A DNA stretch of 64,000 bases from Mangrovicoccus ximenensis (GCF_003056725.1 NZ_QBKZ01000015.1:564486-628485); one strand, 5' to 3'. Positions 55,076 through 64,000 are shown, counted from the first letter of the stretch. Program-made: numbers and translations. Notes: generated by a model from the sequence alone, not told the origin.

Positions 55076-57010
55076 ATGGCTAAAGTCATCGGCATCGACC
55101 TGGGGACCACCAACTCCTGCGTGGCCATCATGGACGGCTCCGCTGCCCGCGTGATCGAAAACGCGGAAGGCGCGCGCACCACCCCCTCGATCGTCGCATT
55201 CACCGACAACGAACGTCTCGTCGGCCAGCCGGCCAAGCGCCAGGCGGTCACGAACCCCGAAGCGACCATCTTCGCGGTCAAGCGCCTGATCGGCCGCCGC
55301 GTCACCGACGCGGAAGTGACCAAGGACAAGAACATCGTCCCCTACTCCATCGTCGACAGCGGCAATGGCGACGCATGGGTCGAGGCACGCGGCGAAAAGT
55401 ATTCGCCCTCCCAGATTTCCGCCTTCATCCTGCAGAAGATGAAGGAAACCGCCGAGTCGTATCTCGGCGAGCAGGTGACCCAGGCGGTCATCACCGTTCC
55501 GGCCTATTTCAACGACGCACAGCGCCAGGCCACCAAGGACGCGGGCAAGATCGCCGGCCTCGAGGTCCTGCGGATCATCAACGAGCCGACCGCGGCCGCG
55601 CTGGCCTATGGCCTCGACAAGAAAGAGTCGCGCACCATCGCGGTCTATGACCTCGGCGGCGGCACCTTCGACGTCACCATCCTGGAGATCGACGACGGCC
55701 TGTTCGAAGTGAAATCGACCAACGGGGACACCTTCCTCGGCGGCGAAGACTTCGACATGCGGATCGTCCAGTACCTGGCCGACGAGTTCAAGAAAGAGCA
55801 CTCGGTCGACCTGACCAAGGACAAGATGGCGCTGCAGCGCCTGAAGGAAGCCGCCGAAAAGGCCAAGATCGAGCTCTCCTCCAGCCAGCAGACCGAGATC
55901 AACCAGCCGTTCATCTCGATGTCGCCGAATGGCGGCCAGCCGCTGCACATGGTCATGAAGCTGACCCGTGCCAAGCTGGAGTCGCTGGTGAGCGACCTGA
56001 TCAAGGCGTCGATGAAGCCCTGCGCAGCCGCCCTCAAGGATGCCGGGCTCTCCACCTCGGACATCGACGAGGTCGTTCTCGTCGGCGGCATGACCCGCAT
56101 GCCGAAGGTCATCGAGGAAGTGACCAAGTTCTTCGGCAAGGAGCCGCACAAGGGCGTCAACCCGGATGAAGTCGTCGCCATGGGCGCCGCGATCCAGGCA
56201 GGCGTGCTGCAGGGCGACGTGAAGGACGTGGTTCTGCTCGACGTGACTCCGCTGTCGCTGGGCATCGAGACCCTGGGCGGCGTCTTCACCCGCCTGATCG
56301 ACCGCAACACCACGATCCCGACCAAGAAGTCCCAGATCTTCTCCACCGCCGAAGACAACCAGAACGCGGTGACGATCCGGGTCTTCCAGGGCGAGCGGGA
56401 AATGGCGGCCGACAACAAGCTGCTGGGCCAGTTCAACCTGGAGAACATCCCGCCGGCGCCGCGCGGCATGCCGCAGATCGAGGTCATCTTCGACATCGAC
56501 GCCAACGGCATCGTGCACGTGACCGCCAAGGACAAGGGCACCGGCAAGGAGCAGAAGATCACCATCCAGGCCTCGGGCGGCCTCTCGGATGACGAGATCG
56601 AACAGATGGTCCGCGACGCCGAGGCGAATGCCGAGGCCGACAAGGAGCGCAAGGATCTGGTGGAAGCCACGAACCAGGCCGAAAGCCTGATCCACTCCAC
56701 CAAGCGCTCGCTCGAAGAGCATTCCGACAAGGTCGACCCGACCACCGTCGAAGCGATCGAGCTGGCGATCTCCGCTCTGGAAGACGTGATGGGCTCGGGC
56801 GACGCGTCCAAGATCCGCTCGGGCATCCAGAACGTCACCGAAGCCTCGATGAAGCTCGGCGAAGCGATCTACAAGTCGCAGCAGGCCGATGGCGGCAAGG
56901 ACGGCGACGCGGACTTCGATCCGGATGCCTCCGAAGCGAAGCGCGACGGTGCGGATGACGACATCGTCGATGCCGATTTCGAGGATCTCGGCGAGGACAA
57001 GCGCTCCTAA
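55076..57010 (+). CDS. dnaK: Molecular chaperone DnaK (Hsp70)
   Basis: This 644-residue cytoplasmic ATP-dependent chaperone has [34 protein letters not shown] and [12 protein letters not shown] (ATP domain), the linker [13 protein letters not shown], a peptide-binding domain to about residue 510, and a helical lid ending in the acidic [18 protein letters not shown]. The length is normal and the sequence is full and well conserved. It is preceded by a heat-shock promoter and followed by dnaJ. Confidence 0.98.
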   Translation: MAKVIGIDLGTTNSCVAIMDGSAARVIENAEGARTTPSIVAFTDNERLVGQPAKRQAVTNPEATIFAVKRLIGRRVTDAEVTKDKNIVPYSIVDSGNGDAWVEARGEKYSPSQISAFILQKMKETAESYLGEQVTQAVITVPAYFNDAQRQATKDAGKIAGLEVLRIINEPTAAALAYGLDKKESRTIAVYDLGGGTFDVTILEIDDGLFEVKSTNGDTFLGGEDFDMRIVQYLADEFKKEHSVDLTKDKMALQRLKEAAEKAKIELSSSQQTEINQPFISMSPNGGQPLHMVMKLTRAKLESLVSDLIKASMKPCAAALKDAGLSTSDIDEVVLVGGMTRMPKVIEEVTKFFGKEPHKGVNPDEVVAMGAAIQAGVLQGDVKDVVLLDVTPLSLGIETLGGVFTRLIDRNTTIPTKKSQIFSTAEDNQNAVTIRVFQGEREMAADNKLLGQFNLENIPPAPRGMPQIEVIFDIDANGIVHVTAKDKGTGKEQKITIQASGGLSDDEIEQMVRDAEANAEADKERKDLVEATNQAESLIHSTKRSLEEHSDKVDPTTVEAIELAISALEDVMGSGDASKIRSGIQNVTEASMKLGEAIYKSQQADGGKDGDADFDPDASEAKRDGADDDIVDADFEDLGEDKRS

Positions 57011-57029
57011 GCCGCGTCCTTCTTTCCTG

Positions 57030-57058
57030 GAACCGGTCCGGCCCGCCGGGCCGGTTCC
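57030..57058 (+). terminator. Hairpin between dnaK and dnaJ
   Basis: CCGGCCC (57038-57044) and GGGCCGG (57048-57054) form the core, with outer GGAACC/GGTTCC pairing possible. It lies 20-50 bp after dnaK and 28 bp before dnaJ. With no T run, it is better read as an attenuator or mRNA-processing or stability element that lets dnaK exceed dnaJ. Confidence 0.5.
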
Positions 57059-57085
57059 GTGCGTTTTCGAGAGGGATAGCAGCCC

Positions 57086-58246
57086 ATGGCGAAACGAGAC
57101 TATTACGACGTGCTGGGGGTATCCCGGGGGGCCTCGGCAGACGAGATCAAGAAGGCCTACCGCAAGAAGGCCAAGGAACATCACCCCGACCGCAATGCCG
57201 ACAACCCCGACTCCGAAGCCAAGTTCAAGGAAGCGAACGAGGCCTACGAGGTCCTGAAGGATGCCGACAAGAAGGCAGCCTATGACCGCTTCGGCCACGC
57301 GGCCTTCGAAGGCGGCATGGGCGGCGGCGGACGTCCCGGCGGCGGAGCCGGCCCGGGCAACGGCGATTTCGCCTCGGCCTTCTCCGACGTCTTCGACGAC
57401 CTGTTCGGCGACTTCATGGGCGGCCAGCGCGGCCAGGGCGGCGGACGCCGCCAGCGCGCGGTGCGCGGCGCCGACCTGCGCTACAACCTGCGGGTCACGC
57501 TGGAAGATGCCTTCAAGGGCATGCAGAAGACCATCAGCGTTCCGACGGCCGTCCCTTGCGGCGTCTGCAACGGCACCGGGGCCGAAGGCGGCGCCGAACC
57601 GGTCAACTGCCCGACCTGCAACGGCATGGGCAAGGTCCGCGCCCAGCAGGGTTTCTTCACCGTCGAACGCTCCTGCCCGAGCTGCGGCGGCGTCGGCCAG
57701 ATCATCAAGAACCCCTGCGGCACCTGCCACGGCCAGGGCCGGGTGGAGAAAGAGAAGGCGCTGTCGGTCAACATCCCTGCCGGGGTGGAAACCGGGACCC
57801 GCATCCGGCTTGCCGGCGAAGGCGAGGCCGGGCTGCGCGGCGGTCCGACCGGCGACCTCTACATCTTCATCGAGGTCACCGACCATCCGCTGTTCCAGCG
57901 CGAAGGCACGAACCTGTTCTGCCGCGTGCCGGTGTCGATGACCGCGGCCGCGCTCGGCGGCGACATCGAGGTGCCGACCATCGACGGCGGCCGCTCGCGG
58001 GTGAAGGTCCCGGCCGGCAGCCAGTCGGGCCGCCAGATGCGCCTGCGCGGCAAGGGCATGCCCGCCCTGCGCGGCGGCAATGCCGGCGACATGTTCATCG
58101 AGATGGTGGTCGAGACCCCGGTCAACCTGACCTCCAAGCAGAAGGACCTGCTGAAGGAGTTCGAACGGCTCAGCGAGGACAACAACCCGCAGGCCAACAG
58201 CTTCTTCGACTCGGTCAAGAGCTTCTGGGACAGCATGAAGGGCTGA
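57086..58246 (+). CDS. dnaJ: Co-chaperone DnaJ (Hsp40)
   Basis: This 386-residue protein has a J domain with HPD (KEHHPDRN), a glycine/phenylalanine linker ([20 protein letters not shown]) and four zinc-finger repeats ([42 protein letters not shown]). The C-terminal substrate-binding domain follows. It stimulates DnaK ATPase and delivers substrates. It is co-directional with dnaK with a 75-bp gap containing a hairpin. Confidence 0.97.
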   Translation: MAKRDYYDVLGVSRGASADEIKKAYRKKAKEHHPDRNADNPDSEAKFKEANEAYEVLKDADKKAAYDRFGHAAFEGGMGGGGRPGGGAGPGNGDFASAFSDVFDDLFGDFMGGQRGQGGGRRQRAVRGADLRYNLRVTLEDAFKGMQKTISVPTAVPCGVCNGTGAEGGAEPVNCPTCNGMGKVRAQQGFFTVERSCPSCGGVGQIIKNPCGTCHGQGRVEKEKALSVNIPAGVETGTRIRLAGEGEAGLRGGPTGDLYIFIEVTDHPLFQREGTNLFCRVPVSMTAAALGGDIEVPTIDGGRSRVKVPAGSQSGRQMRLRGKGMPALRGGNAGDMFIEMVVETPVNLTSKQKDLLKEFERLSEDNNPQANSFFDSVKSFWDSMKG

Positions 58247-58255
58247 GACGCCCAA

Positions 58256-58281
58256 GGGAGGCCGGGTATTCCCGGCTTCCC
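58256..58281 (+). terminator. Hairpin terminator after dnaJ
   Basis: GGGAGGCCGGG (58256-58266) pairs with CCCGGCTTCCC (58271-58281), 11 bp with one G-U pair and loop TATT, 9 bp after the dnaJ stop. Confidence 0.65.
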
Positions 58282-58339
58282 GCCCCCCGGTTACGTCCGA
58301 TTAACTTAAAATTCAGCGAGTCCGCGCCATTCCGGAGGC

Positions 58340-59101
58340 ATGAAAGAGCCGCCCGAATTCCGCGAACCGATGCTTCCCCTCTTCGAGGGGCAGGAGCTGT
58401 TCGTCACCGGCTCCCGCGCGAAGGCGCTCCCTTCCTACATCAAGGACCACCGCCAGCGGCTGCGGCAGCGTTTCATGGAAGGCGGGGCGCAGGCGATGCC
58501 GGATTACGAGATGCTGGAGCTGATCCTGTTCCGCGCCATTCCGCGCTGCGACGTGAAACCGGTCGCGCGGCGGCTGCTCGACACGTTCGGCGATTTCGCC
58601 CGGGTGCTGACCGCGCCGAAGGAACGGCTGATGCAGGTGCGTGGCGTCGGCGAGGCTGTGGTGGTCGAGCTGAAGATCGTCGAGGCGGTGAGCCACCGGC
58701 TGGCGCGCGCGAAAGTGATGAAGCGCCATGTCGTCAGTTCCTGGGACGCGCTGCTCGACTATTGCCACACGACCATGTCGCATCTGGAGACAGAGCAATT
58801 CCGCGTGCTCTATCTCGACCGCAAGAACGTGCTGATCGCCGACGAGGAGCAGGCGCGCGGCACCGTGGACTATGTCCCGGTCTATCCCCGCGAAGTGGTC
58901 AAGCGCGGGCTGGAACTGAACGCCTCCGCCCTGATTCTGGTGCATAATCATCCCTCTGGCGACCCGACGCCCTCGGAATCGGACATCTCGATGACCATGA
59001 AGATCATGCATGCCGCCGATGCGCTCGGCATCGTGCTGCATGACCATCTGATCATCGGAAAATCGACCGAGCTGAGCTTCCGCAGCGCCGGCTATCTCTG
59101 A
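58340..59101 (+). CDS. radC: RadC/YeeS-family JAMM-domain protein
   Basis: This 253-residue protein has an N-terminal helix-hairpin-helix region (PKERLMQVRGVGEAVVVELK) and a C-terminal JAMM metalloprotease-like motif (LVHNHPSGDPTPSESD). Despite the historical name, a DNA-repair role is not established. It is complete and follows dnaJ by 93 bp in the same direction. Confidence 0.93.
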   Translation: MKEPPEFREPMLPLFEGQELFVTGSRAKALPSYIKDHRQRLRQRFMEGGAQAMPDYEMLELILFRAIPRCDVKPVARRLLDTFGDFARVLTAPKERLMQVRGVGEAVVVELKIVEAVSHRLARAKVMKRHVVSSWDALLDYCHTTMSHLETEQFRVLYLDRKNVLIADEEQARGTVDYVPVYPREVVKRGLELNASALILVHNHPSGDPTPSESDISMTMKIMHAADALGIVLHDHLIIGKSTELSFRSAGYL

Positions 59102-59131
59102 TCCGGCAGGATGCTGCATCGCAGCCCGATT

Positions 59132-59162
59132 ACTTGACACATTTGGTCAAGTTTCATAGCTT
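59132..59162 (+). promoter_or_regulatory. Promoter-like element with ACTTGAC/GTCAAGT dyad
   Basis: ACTTGAC (59132-59138) and GTCAAGT (59146-59152) form a perfect 7-bp inverted repeat with a 7-base spacer. It overlaps a -35-like TTGACA (59134-59139) with a weak TAGCTT (59157-59162) 17 bases further. It would drive the short frame at 59293. A repressor site overlapping a promoter is a reasonable reading. Confidence 0.45.
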
Positions 59163-59292
59163 CGCGCCAAAGCGCCTCCGCCAGCCCACCGATCCGTCGA
59201 CGCCAGTCCGCCGCGCTCCCCTTATTTCCAGCCGCTTCGCAGCGCCCCGGTCCCGCCGGGCCTGTTGCCTTGCGGAAAGCCCGGAGCCAAAC

Positions 59293-59445
59293 ATGGACCA
59301 GTCCCCGTCCCGCCCGACCGACAGCCTCGACGGCCTGCAGATGGCCCAGCTGGACACTCCGCCGGCGGCAGCGCCTGCCGACTCCGCGCCGGCCGGCTCC
59401 GGCGCCCCTGCCGCTCCGGCAGACAGTCCCGAAACTCCGGACTGC
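59293..59445 (+). pseudogene. N-terminal fragment of an unidentified protein
   Basis: The frame starts MDQSPSRPTDSLDGLQMAQL and continues through an Ala/Pro/Ser-rich linker (APADSAPAGSGAPAAPADS) before losing protein character near 59445. I do not recognise the family. The opening looks like a real N-terminus with a flexible linker whose domain has been lost at a join. Confidence 0.3.
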
Positions 59446-59704
59446 GGGACGAACCAATTGGAGGGGCCTGCCCGGCGAAGACCGGGGCGTTTCGCCGCCC
59501 CGGATCGTGCATCCGCCGGGAGGCCAAGGCGGCGCTGTCCGGCGGCACCCGCTTCCCTGCGAACCGGCGCTGGCGCCTTTCTCAGATCGGCTGCCGGAAA
59601 CCCGGAGCGGCGAGGGCCGCCATTGCTCCCCTTGGGGGAGAGGCAGCGCGCCCAAGGTGCCGGCCATGCCGGACCAAGGCGCGCCGCCGGGGGGCGCTGC
59701 CTTT
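59446..59704. other. Gene-free stretch downstream of the CitMHS fragment
   Basis: No convincing gene. A hairpin CCGGGGCG (59482-59489) / CGCCCCGG (59496-59503) with a 6-base loop could be a terminator for transcripts from either side. Confidence 0.4.
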
Positions 59705-60425
59705 TCAGAACAGTCCGAACAGGGCGCCGGCTGCCAGCAGGACCAGCGAATAGGCCCACATGACCAGGATCGATCCGCGGATATGGCGCCCGATCTCGGC
59801 ACGTGCCAGGCCGATGGCCAGCCACATGGCAGGCGAAAACGGGCTGATGAAGGTGCCGACGATATTGCCGATCACCAGCGCATGCACCGTTGCGGCCGCC
59901 GGCACGCCCGCCGGGGTCGTGATTTCCAGCACAACCGGCAGCAGGCCGAAATAATAGGCGTCGGTGGACAGCACCAGCTCGATCGGCAGCGCGACGAGCC
60001 CCAGCAGCAGATGCAGCACCGGCACCGCGCTTTCGGGAAGGGCCGAGACCAGCGCGCCCGCCATCGACCGCAGCATGCCGCTGCCGTCCATGATGCCGAG
60101 GAAGCTGCCTGCCGCGAGGATGATCGCCCCCATGGTCAGTGCCGAGCTGGCATGGGCGCGGATCCGGTCCATCTGGATGTCGACCTGCGGATAGTTCACC
60201 ACCATCAGCACCGACAGCCCGATCATGAAGACATAGGCGGCGGGCAGGATGCCGCTGATCAGCGTGGCCAGGACCAAGAGGAAGATCGCCGCATTGGCCC
60301 AGACCAGCTTCGGCCGCAGCAGCGCGGCCTCGGCTTGGCTCAGGGCGGAGCCTGCGGCGGCATCGCCGAAATCCGCACGGCGCTGGCGCGCCACCTCGAT
60401 GCCGGTGCCGTCGGCGGCGGCGATG
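59705..60425 (-). pseudogene. CitMHS-type citrate/metal transporter, C-terminal half
   Basis: About 240 residues of the CitMHS family are present: AAYVFMIGLSVLMVVNYPQV, ASSALTMGAIILAAGSFLGI, LVLSTDAYYFGLLPVVLEIT and NIVGTFISPFSPAMWLAIGL. The N-terminal half, with the first helices, is replaced near 60428 by the start of a soxC gene in another frame. These proteins import citrate complexed with divalent cations. The open frame starting MARQRRADFG is internal to the original gene. Confidence 0.75.
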
Positions 60426-60429
60426 GCCG

Positions 60430-60509
60430 GCCAGTGCCGCGCCCGAGGCGGCGGCGGCGCCGAGGAAAGCGCGGCGGGCGGGATCGTGGGTCTTGTCGGT
60501 CTTGCTCAT
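60430..60509 (-). pseudogene. soxC: SoxC N-terminal fragment
   Basis: ATG at 60507-60509 opens MSKTDKTHDPARRAFLGAAA and ASGAALAG, a twin-arginine signal peptide, 13 bp after soxB. Position and signal fit SoxC, the molybdenum subunit of sulfur dehydrogenase. Only about 27 residues remain before CitMHS sequence begins in another frame. Confidence 0.6.
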
Positions 60510-60522
60510 CGCTTGCCTCCTT

Positions 60523-62214
60523 TCAGGTGCCGGTGACGGTGACGGTGTCGGAAAGCTCGCGCCTGACGGTGCCGAGCTTGCGGATGTGATCCGCGACCAC
60601 GTCCCAGATCTGCGGGCCTTCGGTATCCTGGTTGACGCTGGCCCAGCCGCCGACCGTGTAGGTCTTGGCCGCGTCCAGTGCCTCGCCGGTATCGGCCAGC
60701 GCCAGCCGGCTGATCCGGCTGCCGATCGGCGCCGAGACGTCGATCGCGTAGGAGAGCCCGCCGACCCTCACCATGTCGCCGCCCTGCTGGTAATAGGGGT
60801 CGGTGTTGAAGATGTTGTCGGCCACGTCCTCCATGATGAGCCGGAGCTGCGCGCCGGTCATCTCGGTGCGGTAGCATTCGCCATAGGTCATGGCGGTGGC
60901 GTTCAGCAGATCCTCGAAGGTGATCGGATCGCCCGGGAGCAGAGTCGGTCCCCAGCGCACGCCGGGGCTGAGCGCGATCTGCACGTCGCGCTCGGCGCGG
61001 ACCGCGTCGCAGATCACGTCGTCCCAGGTGCCGTTGAAATTGCCGCGGCGGTAGAGCAGGCTTTCGGCGGTGCCCAGCACTTCGGACATCTCGGCCTGGT
61101 AGGGCGCGCGGTGGCTGTCGATCAGAGCAGCCATCTCCGCGTCGGGCGTGATCACGTCCGAGAAGACCGGGATCAGCTTGTGGCGGTAGCCCATCATCTG
61201 CCCGTCGCGGATGTCGAGATCGACGCGCGAGACGAACTTGCCGTTCGAGCCGCTGGCGATGATGATGGTCTGGCCGACCAGCACCGGCTCGGGGATGGCG
61301 TCATGGGTATGGCCCGACAGGATCACGTCGATGCCCGAGACCTGCGCGGCCATCTTGTGGTCGGTATCGAAGCCGTTATGGCTGAGGCAGACGACCAGGT
61401 CCGCCCCGGCAGCGCGGGCCTCGTCGACGATCTCCTGCATGCGTTCCTGGCGGATGCCGAAGGAGTATTCCGGGAACATCCAGCCCGGATTGGCGATCGG
61501 CATGTAGGGGAAGGCCTGGCCGATCACCGCGACCTGCGCGCCGCCGCGCTCGAACATCGCGAAGGCGTCGAAGGCGGGCTCGTCCCATTCCGCGTCGAAG
61601 ATGTTGGCGCCGAGGAAGGGGAAGGGCAGGGCGGCGACGATCTCGTTGACGCGCTCGGAGCCGTAGGTCCATTCCCAGTGGCTGGTCATCGCCTCGACGC
61701 CCAGGAGGTTCATCGCGTCGACCATGTCCTGGCCGCGGGTCCTGAGCGAGGTCCAGCTGCCGTGCCAGGTATCGCCGCCATCGAGCAGGATGGCCCCGGG
61801 GCGGGCGGCGCGGATCGCCTTGACGACGGTCGCCACCCGGTCGAGCCCGCCCATCTTGCCGTAGCCGCGGGCGAGCGCGGCGAAATCGTCCGAGCTCATT
61901 GCATAGGCGTCGGCGCTGCCCGGCGCGATGCCGAAATGGTCGAGGAACGCCTTGCCGGTCAGATGCGGCGGGCGGCCCCTGGCGTCGCCGACGCCGAGAT
62001 TGACCGAAGGTTCGCGGAACCAGACGGGCTTCGTCTGGGCATGGATGTCAGTGACATGGATCAGCGTGACATTGCCGAAATCGTCGAATTGCAGCAGCTG
62101 GTCCTGGCTCAGCGCCTGCTGGGCGGCGAGGCGGCCCCAGCGTCCATGGCCGGACGCGCCGAGCAGGGCGGAGGCGGCAAAGCCCGCCTGGATGAACTCG
62201 CGGCGCGAGATCAT
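60523..62214 (-). CDS. soxB: SoxB, thiosulfate-oxidising system sulfate thiol esterase
   Basis: This 563-residue periplasmic dimanganese enzyme hydrolyses sulfate from SoxYZ-bound sulfane intermediates. The Tat signal is SRREFIQAGFAASALLGAS. The 5'-nucleotidase-type metal site is seen in IHVTDIHAQTKP, LLDGGDTWHGSW, CLSHNGFDTD and ILSGHTHDAIPEP. ATG at 62212-62214 was chosen so that the Tat signal is N-terminal. The order soxY-soxZ-soxA-soxB-soxC on the minus strand is the standard sox operon. Confidence 0.95.
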   Translation of the reverse strand: MISRREFIQAGFAASALLGASGHGRWGRLAAQQALSQDQLLQFDDFGNVTLIHVTDIHAQTKPVWFREPSVNLGVGDARGRPPHLTGKAFLDHFGIAPGSADAYAMSSDDFAALARGYGKMGGLDRVATVVKAIRAARPGAILLDGGDTWHGSWTSLRTRGQDMVDAMNLLGVEAMTSHWEWTYGSERVNEIVAALPFPFLGANIFDAEWDEPAFDAFAMFERGGAQVAVIGQAFPYMPIANPGWMFPEYSFGIRQERMQEIVDEARAAGADLVVCLSHNGFDTDHKMAAQVSGIDVILSGHTHDAIPEPVLVGQTIIIASGSNGKFVSRVDLDIRDGQMMGYRHKLIPVFSDVITPDAEMAALIDSHRAPYQAEMSEVLGTAESLLYRRGNFNGTWDDVICDAVRAERDVQIALSPGVRWGPTLLPGDPITFEDLLNATAMTYGECYRTEMTGAQLRLIMEDVADNIFNTDPYYQQGGDMVRVGGLSYAIDVSAPIGSRISRLALADTGEALDAAKTYTVGGWASVNQDTEGPQIWDVVADHIRKLGTVRRELSDTVTVTGT

Positions 62215-62278
62215 GGCAATACTCCGTGTTTGCAGGGGAGGGGGAGGCACCGGCTCGGAGGCCGGTGCCGGACAGGGC

Positions 62279-63127
62279 CTAGGGCCGGACGGCGACGCCT
62301 TCGACGGCGAGGCCCTGGCCGCGCGAGGCGACGTAAAGTTCCAGCGCGCGGAACTCGTCCGAGCCTTCCTTGAAGGTCTCGGCGCGGGTGTCGCGGATGC
62401 AGCCCTTGAAGCGGTTGTGGATCGGGATGATCCCCGCCTGTTTCAGCCGGTAGGTCGGGAACCCGCTGATCTGGCCCTGGCTGAGATGGTCGGCGCGGAT
62501 GTAGTTGCCGTTGTTGTCCTCGTGGCAATTCGCGCAGGAGAGCTCCAGCTGGCCGTAGCGGGTGTAGTACATCTCCTTGCCCTGCTCCCAATACGGGGCG
62601 GCGGGCCCGTCGATCGCGACATTGACCGGCATGCCTCGCGACTGCACCGACAGCGCGACGGTCATCGCCTTCATCGGCTCGGAGGTCCAGCCCCAGGCCT
62701 CGGCGCCCATCCGTTCGGTGCGGCAGGAATTGACGTAGTCCTCCATGCTCCACAGCGTGCCGCCGGCATTCACCTTGGGCATCGAGGCGCGCACGCCCTT
62801 CATCGAGGAGATGTCCTCGTGGCAGGAGGCGCAGGCCTTGCCCTCGCTGCCGTCGACCTGGTCCCAGAGCTCCAGCCCGGCATCGGCGGCGATCATGCCG
62901 GGATTGTCGAAATCGTCCATCTCCATCGCGCGGGTCGCCGGGTCGCGGTAGAGCCAGCCGGACAGCAGCTCCGGCAGCGCGCCGTCCAGGTGGTCCGGGG
63001 CCGGGGCGCGGGTCGCCAGGGTTTCCTCTCCGTTGATGACCAGCACGGCCTCCAGATCCGGATCGGCAAGGGCCGCGCCCGCAAGGCCGATCGCCAGGAC
63101 GGCGAGGCTCAGGCGATGCATCTTCAT
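62279..63127 (-). CDS. soxA: SoxA, dihaem cytochrome c of the Sox system
   Basis: This 282-residue periplasmic cytochrome has a signal peptide (HRLSLAVLAIGLAGAALAD) and two haem sites, CASCHED and CANCHED. The cysteine persulfide ligand region is RFKGCIRD. With SoxX it attaches thiosulfate to SoxY. ATG at 63125-63127 has GGGAGGAGCAC upstream. SoxX is not in the window. Confidence 0.94.
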   Translation of the reverse strand: MKMHRLSLAVLAIGLAGAALADPDLEAVLVINGEETLATRAPAPDHLDGALPELLSGWLYRDPATRAMEMDDFDNPGMIAADAGLELWDQVDGSEGKACASCHEDISSMKGVRASMPKVNAGGTLWSMEDYVNSCRTERMGAEAWGWTSEPMKAMTVALSVQSRGMPVNVAIDGPAAPYWEQGKEMYYTRYGQLELSCANCHEDNNGNYIRADHLSQGQISGFPTYRLKQAGIIPIHNRFKGCIRDTRAETFKEGSDEFRALELYVASRGQGLAVEGVAVRP

Positions 63128-63182
63128 GTTGTGCTCCTCCCTTGGGTGGAGCCGTCCGCCTCCCCGCGGACGGCCCTGCCTG

Positions 63183-63509
63183 TCACGCGACGGTAATGCT
63201 CTGGGTGTCCTCGTAGACAGAGCCGTCATCGTCGGTCCAGGTGAACTTGAATTCCCCCGTCTGCCCGACCTTGGCGTCGAACTCGAAATAGGGATTGGTC
63301 GCCACCGAGGGGTCGATGGCCACGTCGATCACCAGCTCGCCGGCGAATTCGCAGGTGAAGCGGTTGATGATCTGGCGCGGGATGAGGTTTCCGTCCTTGT
63401 CCTTGCGCTGGCCGGATTCCATCGGGTGCGAGATCAGGGTCTTGATCGTCACCACTTCGCCGGCCGAGGCCGTCTTCGGGACTTTCACGCGGGGTTTGAC
63501 GCCTTCCAT
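63183..63509 (-). CDS. soxZ: SoxZ, sulfur carrier partner
   Basis: This 108-residue immunoglobulin-like protein (VKPRVKVPKTASAGEVVTIK, LISHPMESGQRKDKDGNLIP, FTWTDDDGSVYEDTQSITVA) binds SoxY to form the carrier. It starts 18 bp after soxY with GGAGAACAGG as ribosome-binding site. Confidence 0.94.
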   Translation of the reverse strand: MEGVKPRVKVPKTASAGEVVTIKTLISHPMESGQRKDKDGNLIPRQIINRFTCEFAGELVIDVAIDPSVATNPYFEFDAKVGQTGEFKFTWTDDDGSVYEDTQSITVA

Positions 63510-63527
63510 GGTCCTGTTCTCCTCCGT

Positions 63528-63862
63528 TCAGCCGCCGCAGCCGCCGATGGTGACCTTCACGGTCGCGCTGGTCTTCACGAAGCTGCCATCGGCCATCTTC
63601 GCCACCGCCACCACGTCCTGGGTCTTGGCCAGGCGGATGCGGGTCGAGGCCGATTGCGATCCGGCGGCAGGGCCGAAGCTGAAGGTGCAGACTTCGGGCG
63701 AGGGGTTCCCGGCCGCGAAGAGCGAGATCGAGGCGGCGCCGGGCGCGGAGACCGCGATCGGCACGGTGTTGCCGTTCTCGGCGATTTCCGGCGCGGTCAG
63801 CGTGATTCCGCCGCCCTCGGCGACGTCGGCGCCCCCGGTGAAGGCGGCCATCGCCTCCTCGA
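63528..63862 (-). pseudogene. soxY: SoxY, 5' end missing
   Basis: The mature domain is present from about EEAMAAFTGGADVAEGGGIT to the C-terminal carrier motif KVTIGGCGG, whose cysteine holds the sulfur intermediate. Upstream of this the frame no longer reads as the Tat signal expected of SoxY. The plus strand there encodes an AMP-ligase motif instead, so the 5' part is lost near 63862. SoxYZ without its export signal would not function. Confidence 0.82.
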
Positions 63863-63864
63863 GC

Positions 63865-64000
63865 GCCGCGGCCTTCCGGATGCAGGCCGCGGCGCCCTGG
63901 GTCAGCCCGGCCGCGGGAACCGGGGCGATCGAATGCGCCACCTCGGGCAGCAGCGGCAGCCCGAAGGTCATCCGCCGCAGCCTGGCCTCCTGGCAGGCGA
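63865..64000 (+). pseudogene. AMP-dependent synthetase/ligase, internal fragment at window edge
   Basis: The plus-strand frame open to the window end contains the adenylate-forming P-loop CATSGSSGSPKVIRRSLASW, diagnostic of acyl-CoA synthetase/AMP ligase proteins. The N-terminal part is missing at the soxY join, and the rest continues beyond 64000. Confidence 0.7.

Noticed and set aside
54968-58255. 1,095-codon minus-strand frame across dnaK and dnaJ
   Set aside because: Antisense shadow of two highly conserved genes.
59154-60509. 451-codon minus-strand frame starting with a Tat signal
   Set aside because: Only the first ~27 codons belong to soxC. The rest is out of frame with the CitMHS gene.

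Overview
The window is high-GC DNA from an alphaproteobacterium. A Rhodobacterales (Rhodobacteraceae or Paracoccaceae) relative is most likely. The reasons are the tolQR cluster, a sox thiosulfate-oxidation operon of the soxYZABC type, alkB/dnaK/dnaJ, dnaX-ybaB, TRAP and Liv-type ABC transporters, a luxI/luxR pair, an RpoH-like dnaK promoter and overlapping ATGA/GTGA gene borders. No tRNA, rRNA or CRISPR array was seen.

Layout. 1-2000: an aminotransferase fragment and a divergent luxI/luxR quorum-sensing pair. 2.3-4.5 kb: fbp-fba (fructose-1,6-bisphosphatase and aldolase). 4.6-7.3 kb: a sugar-binding protein and a LacI-type regulator, each preceded by a LacI-type palindrome. 7.4-9.6 kb: tolQ-tolR with tolA cut short, and a cut tannase/feruloyl esterase. 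9.8-12.1 kb: a DUF465 gene and a pyrB / 32-residue membrane peptide / EamA operon. 12.3-17.2 kb: a tyrosine/homogentisate island (hmgA, MarR, maiA, MarR, hppD, Lrp) with shared TTGCA(NN)TGCAA sites. 17.2-22.2 kb: a TRAP transporter with a flavoprotein dehydrogenase. 22.5-27.2 kb: an RbsC-like permease, a fused ATPase-permease with its 5' end missing, a DUF1688 fragment and upp. 27.2-38.4 kb: a recF fragment, a polyamine-type ABC transporter, an M19 dipeptidase and a Liv-type ABC transporter with a TetR regulator. 38.4-43.5 kb: yceD, bamE, dnaX, ybaB, PAS, yicC, secA-like, pqiC and mce genes, many of them cut. 43.5-44.5 kb: remains of three insertion sequences. 44.5-54.7 kb: a very large RTX/lipase gene divergent from an RTX-acyltransferase homologue. 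54.7-59.1 kb: alkB fragment, dnaK, dnaJ, radC. 59.1-64 kb: a CitMHS fragment, a sox operon cut at both ends and an AMP-ligase fragment.

The strongest structural signal is an unusual density of places where one gene stops in mid-domain and an unrelated gene begins in mid-domain, often on the other strand, with no insertion sequence between them. I count roughly fifteen or more. In one case both halves of the gene are present: livH lies in two pieces in opposite orientation about 3 kb apart, and turning the intervening segment around rebuilds a continuous livH and a continuous tetR-livK-livH-livM-livG-livF operon. This suggests either recent rearrangement or, more economically, chimeric joins in the assembly. 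Gene neighbourhoods across these joins should not be read as biology. Within intact blocks the operons make sense and several carry clear operators.

The most interesting biology is the giant secreted RTX protein with an N-terminal lipase domain. It is paired with a divergent HlyC-family acyltransferase in which the usual catalytic histidine position appears to be tyrosine, and it ends at a cluster of decayed transposases.
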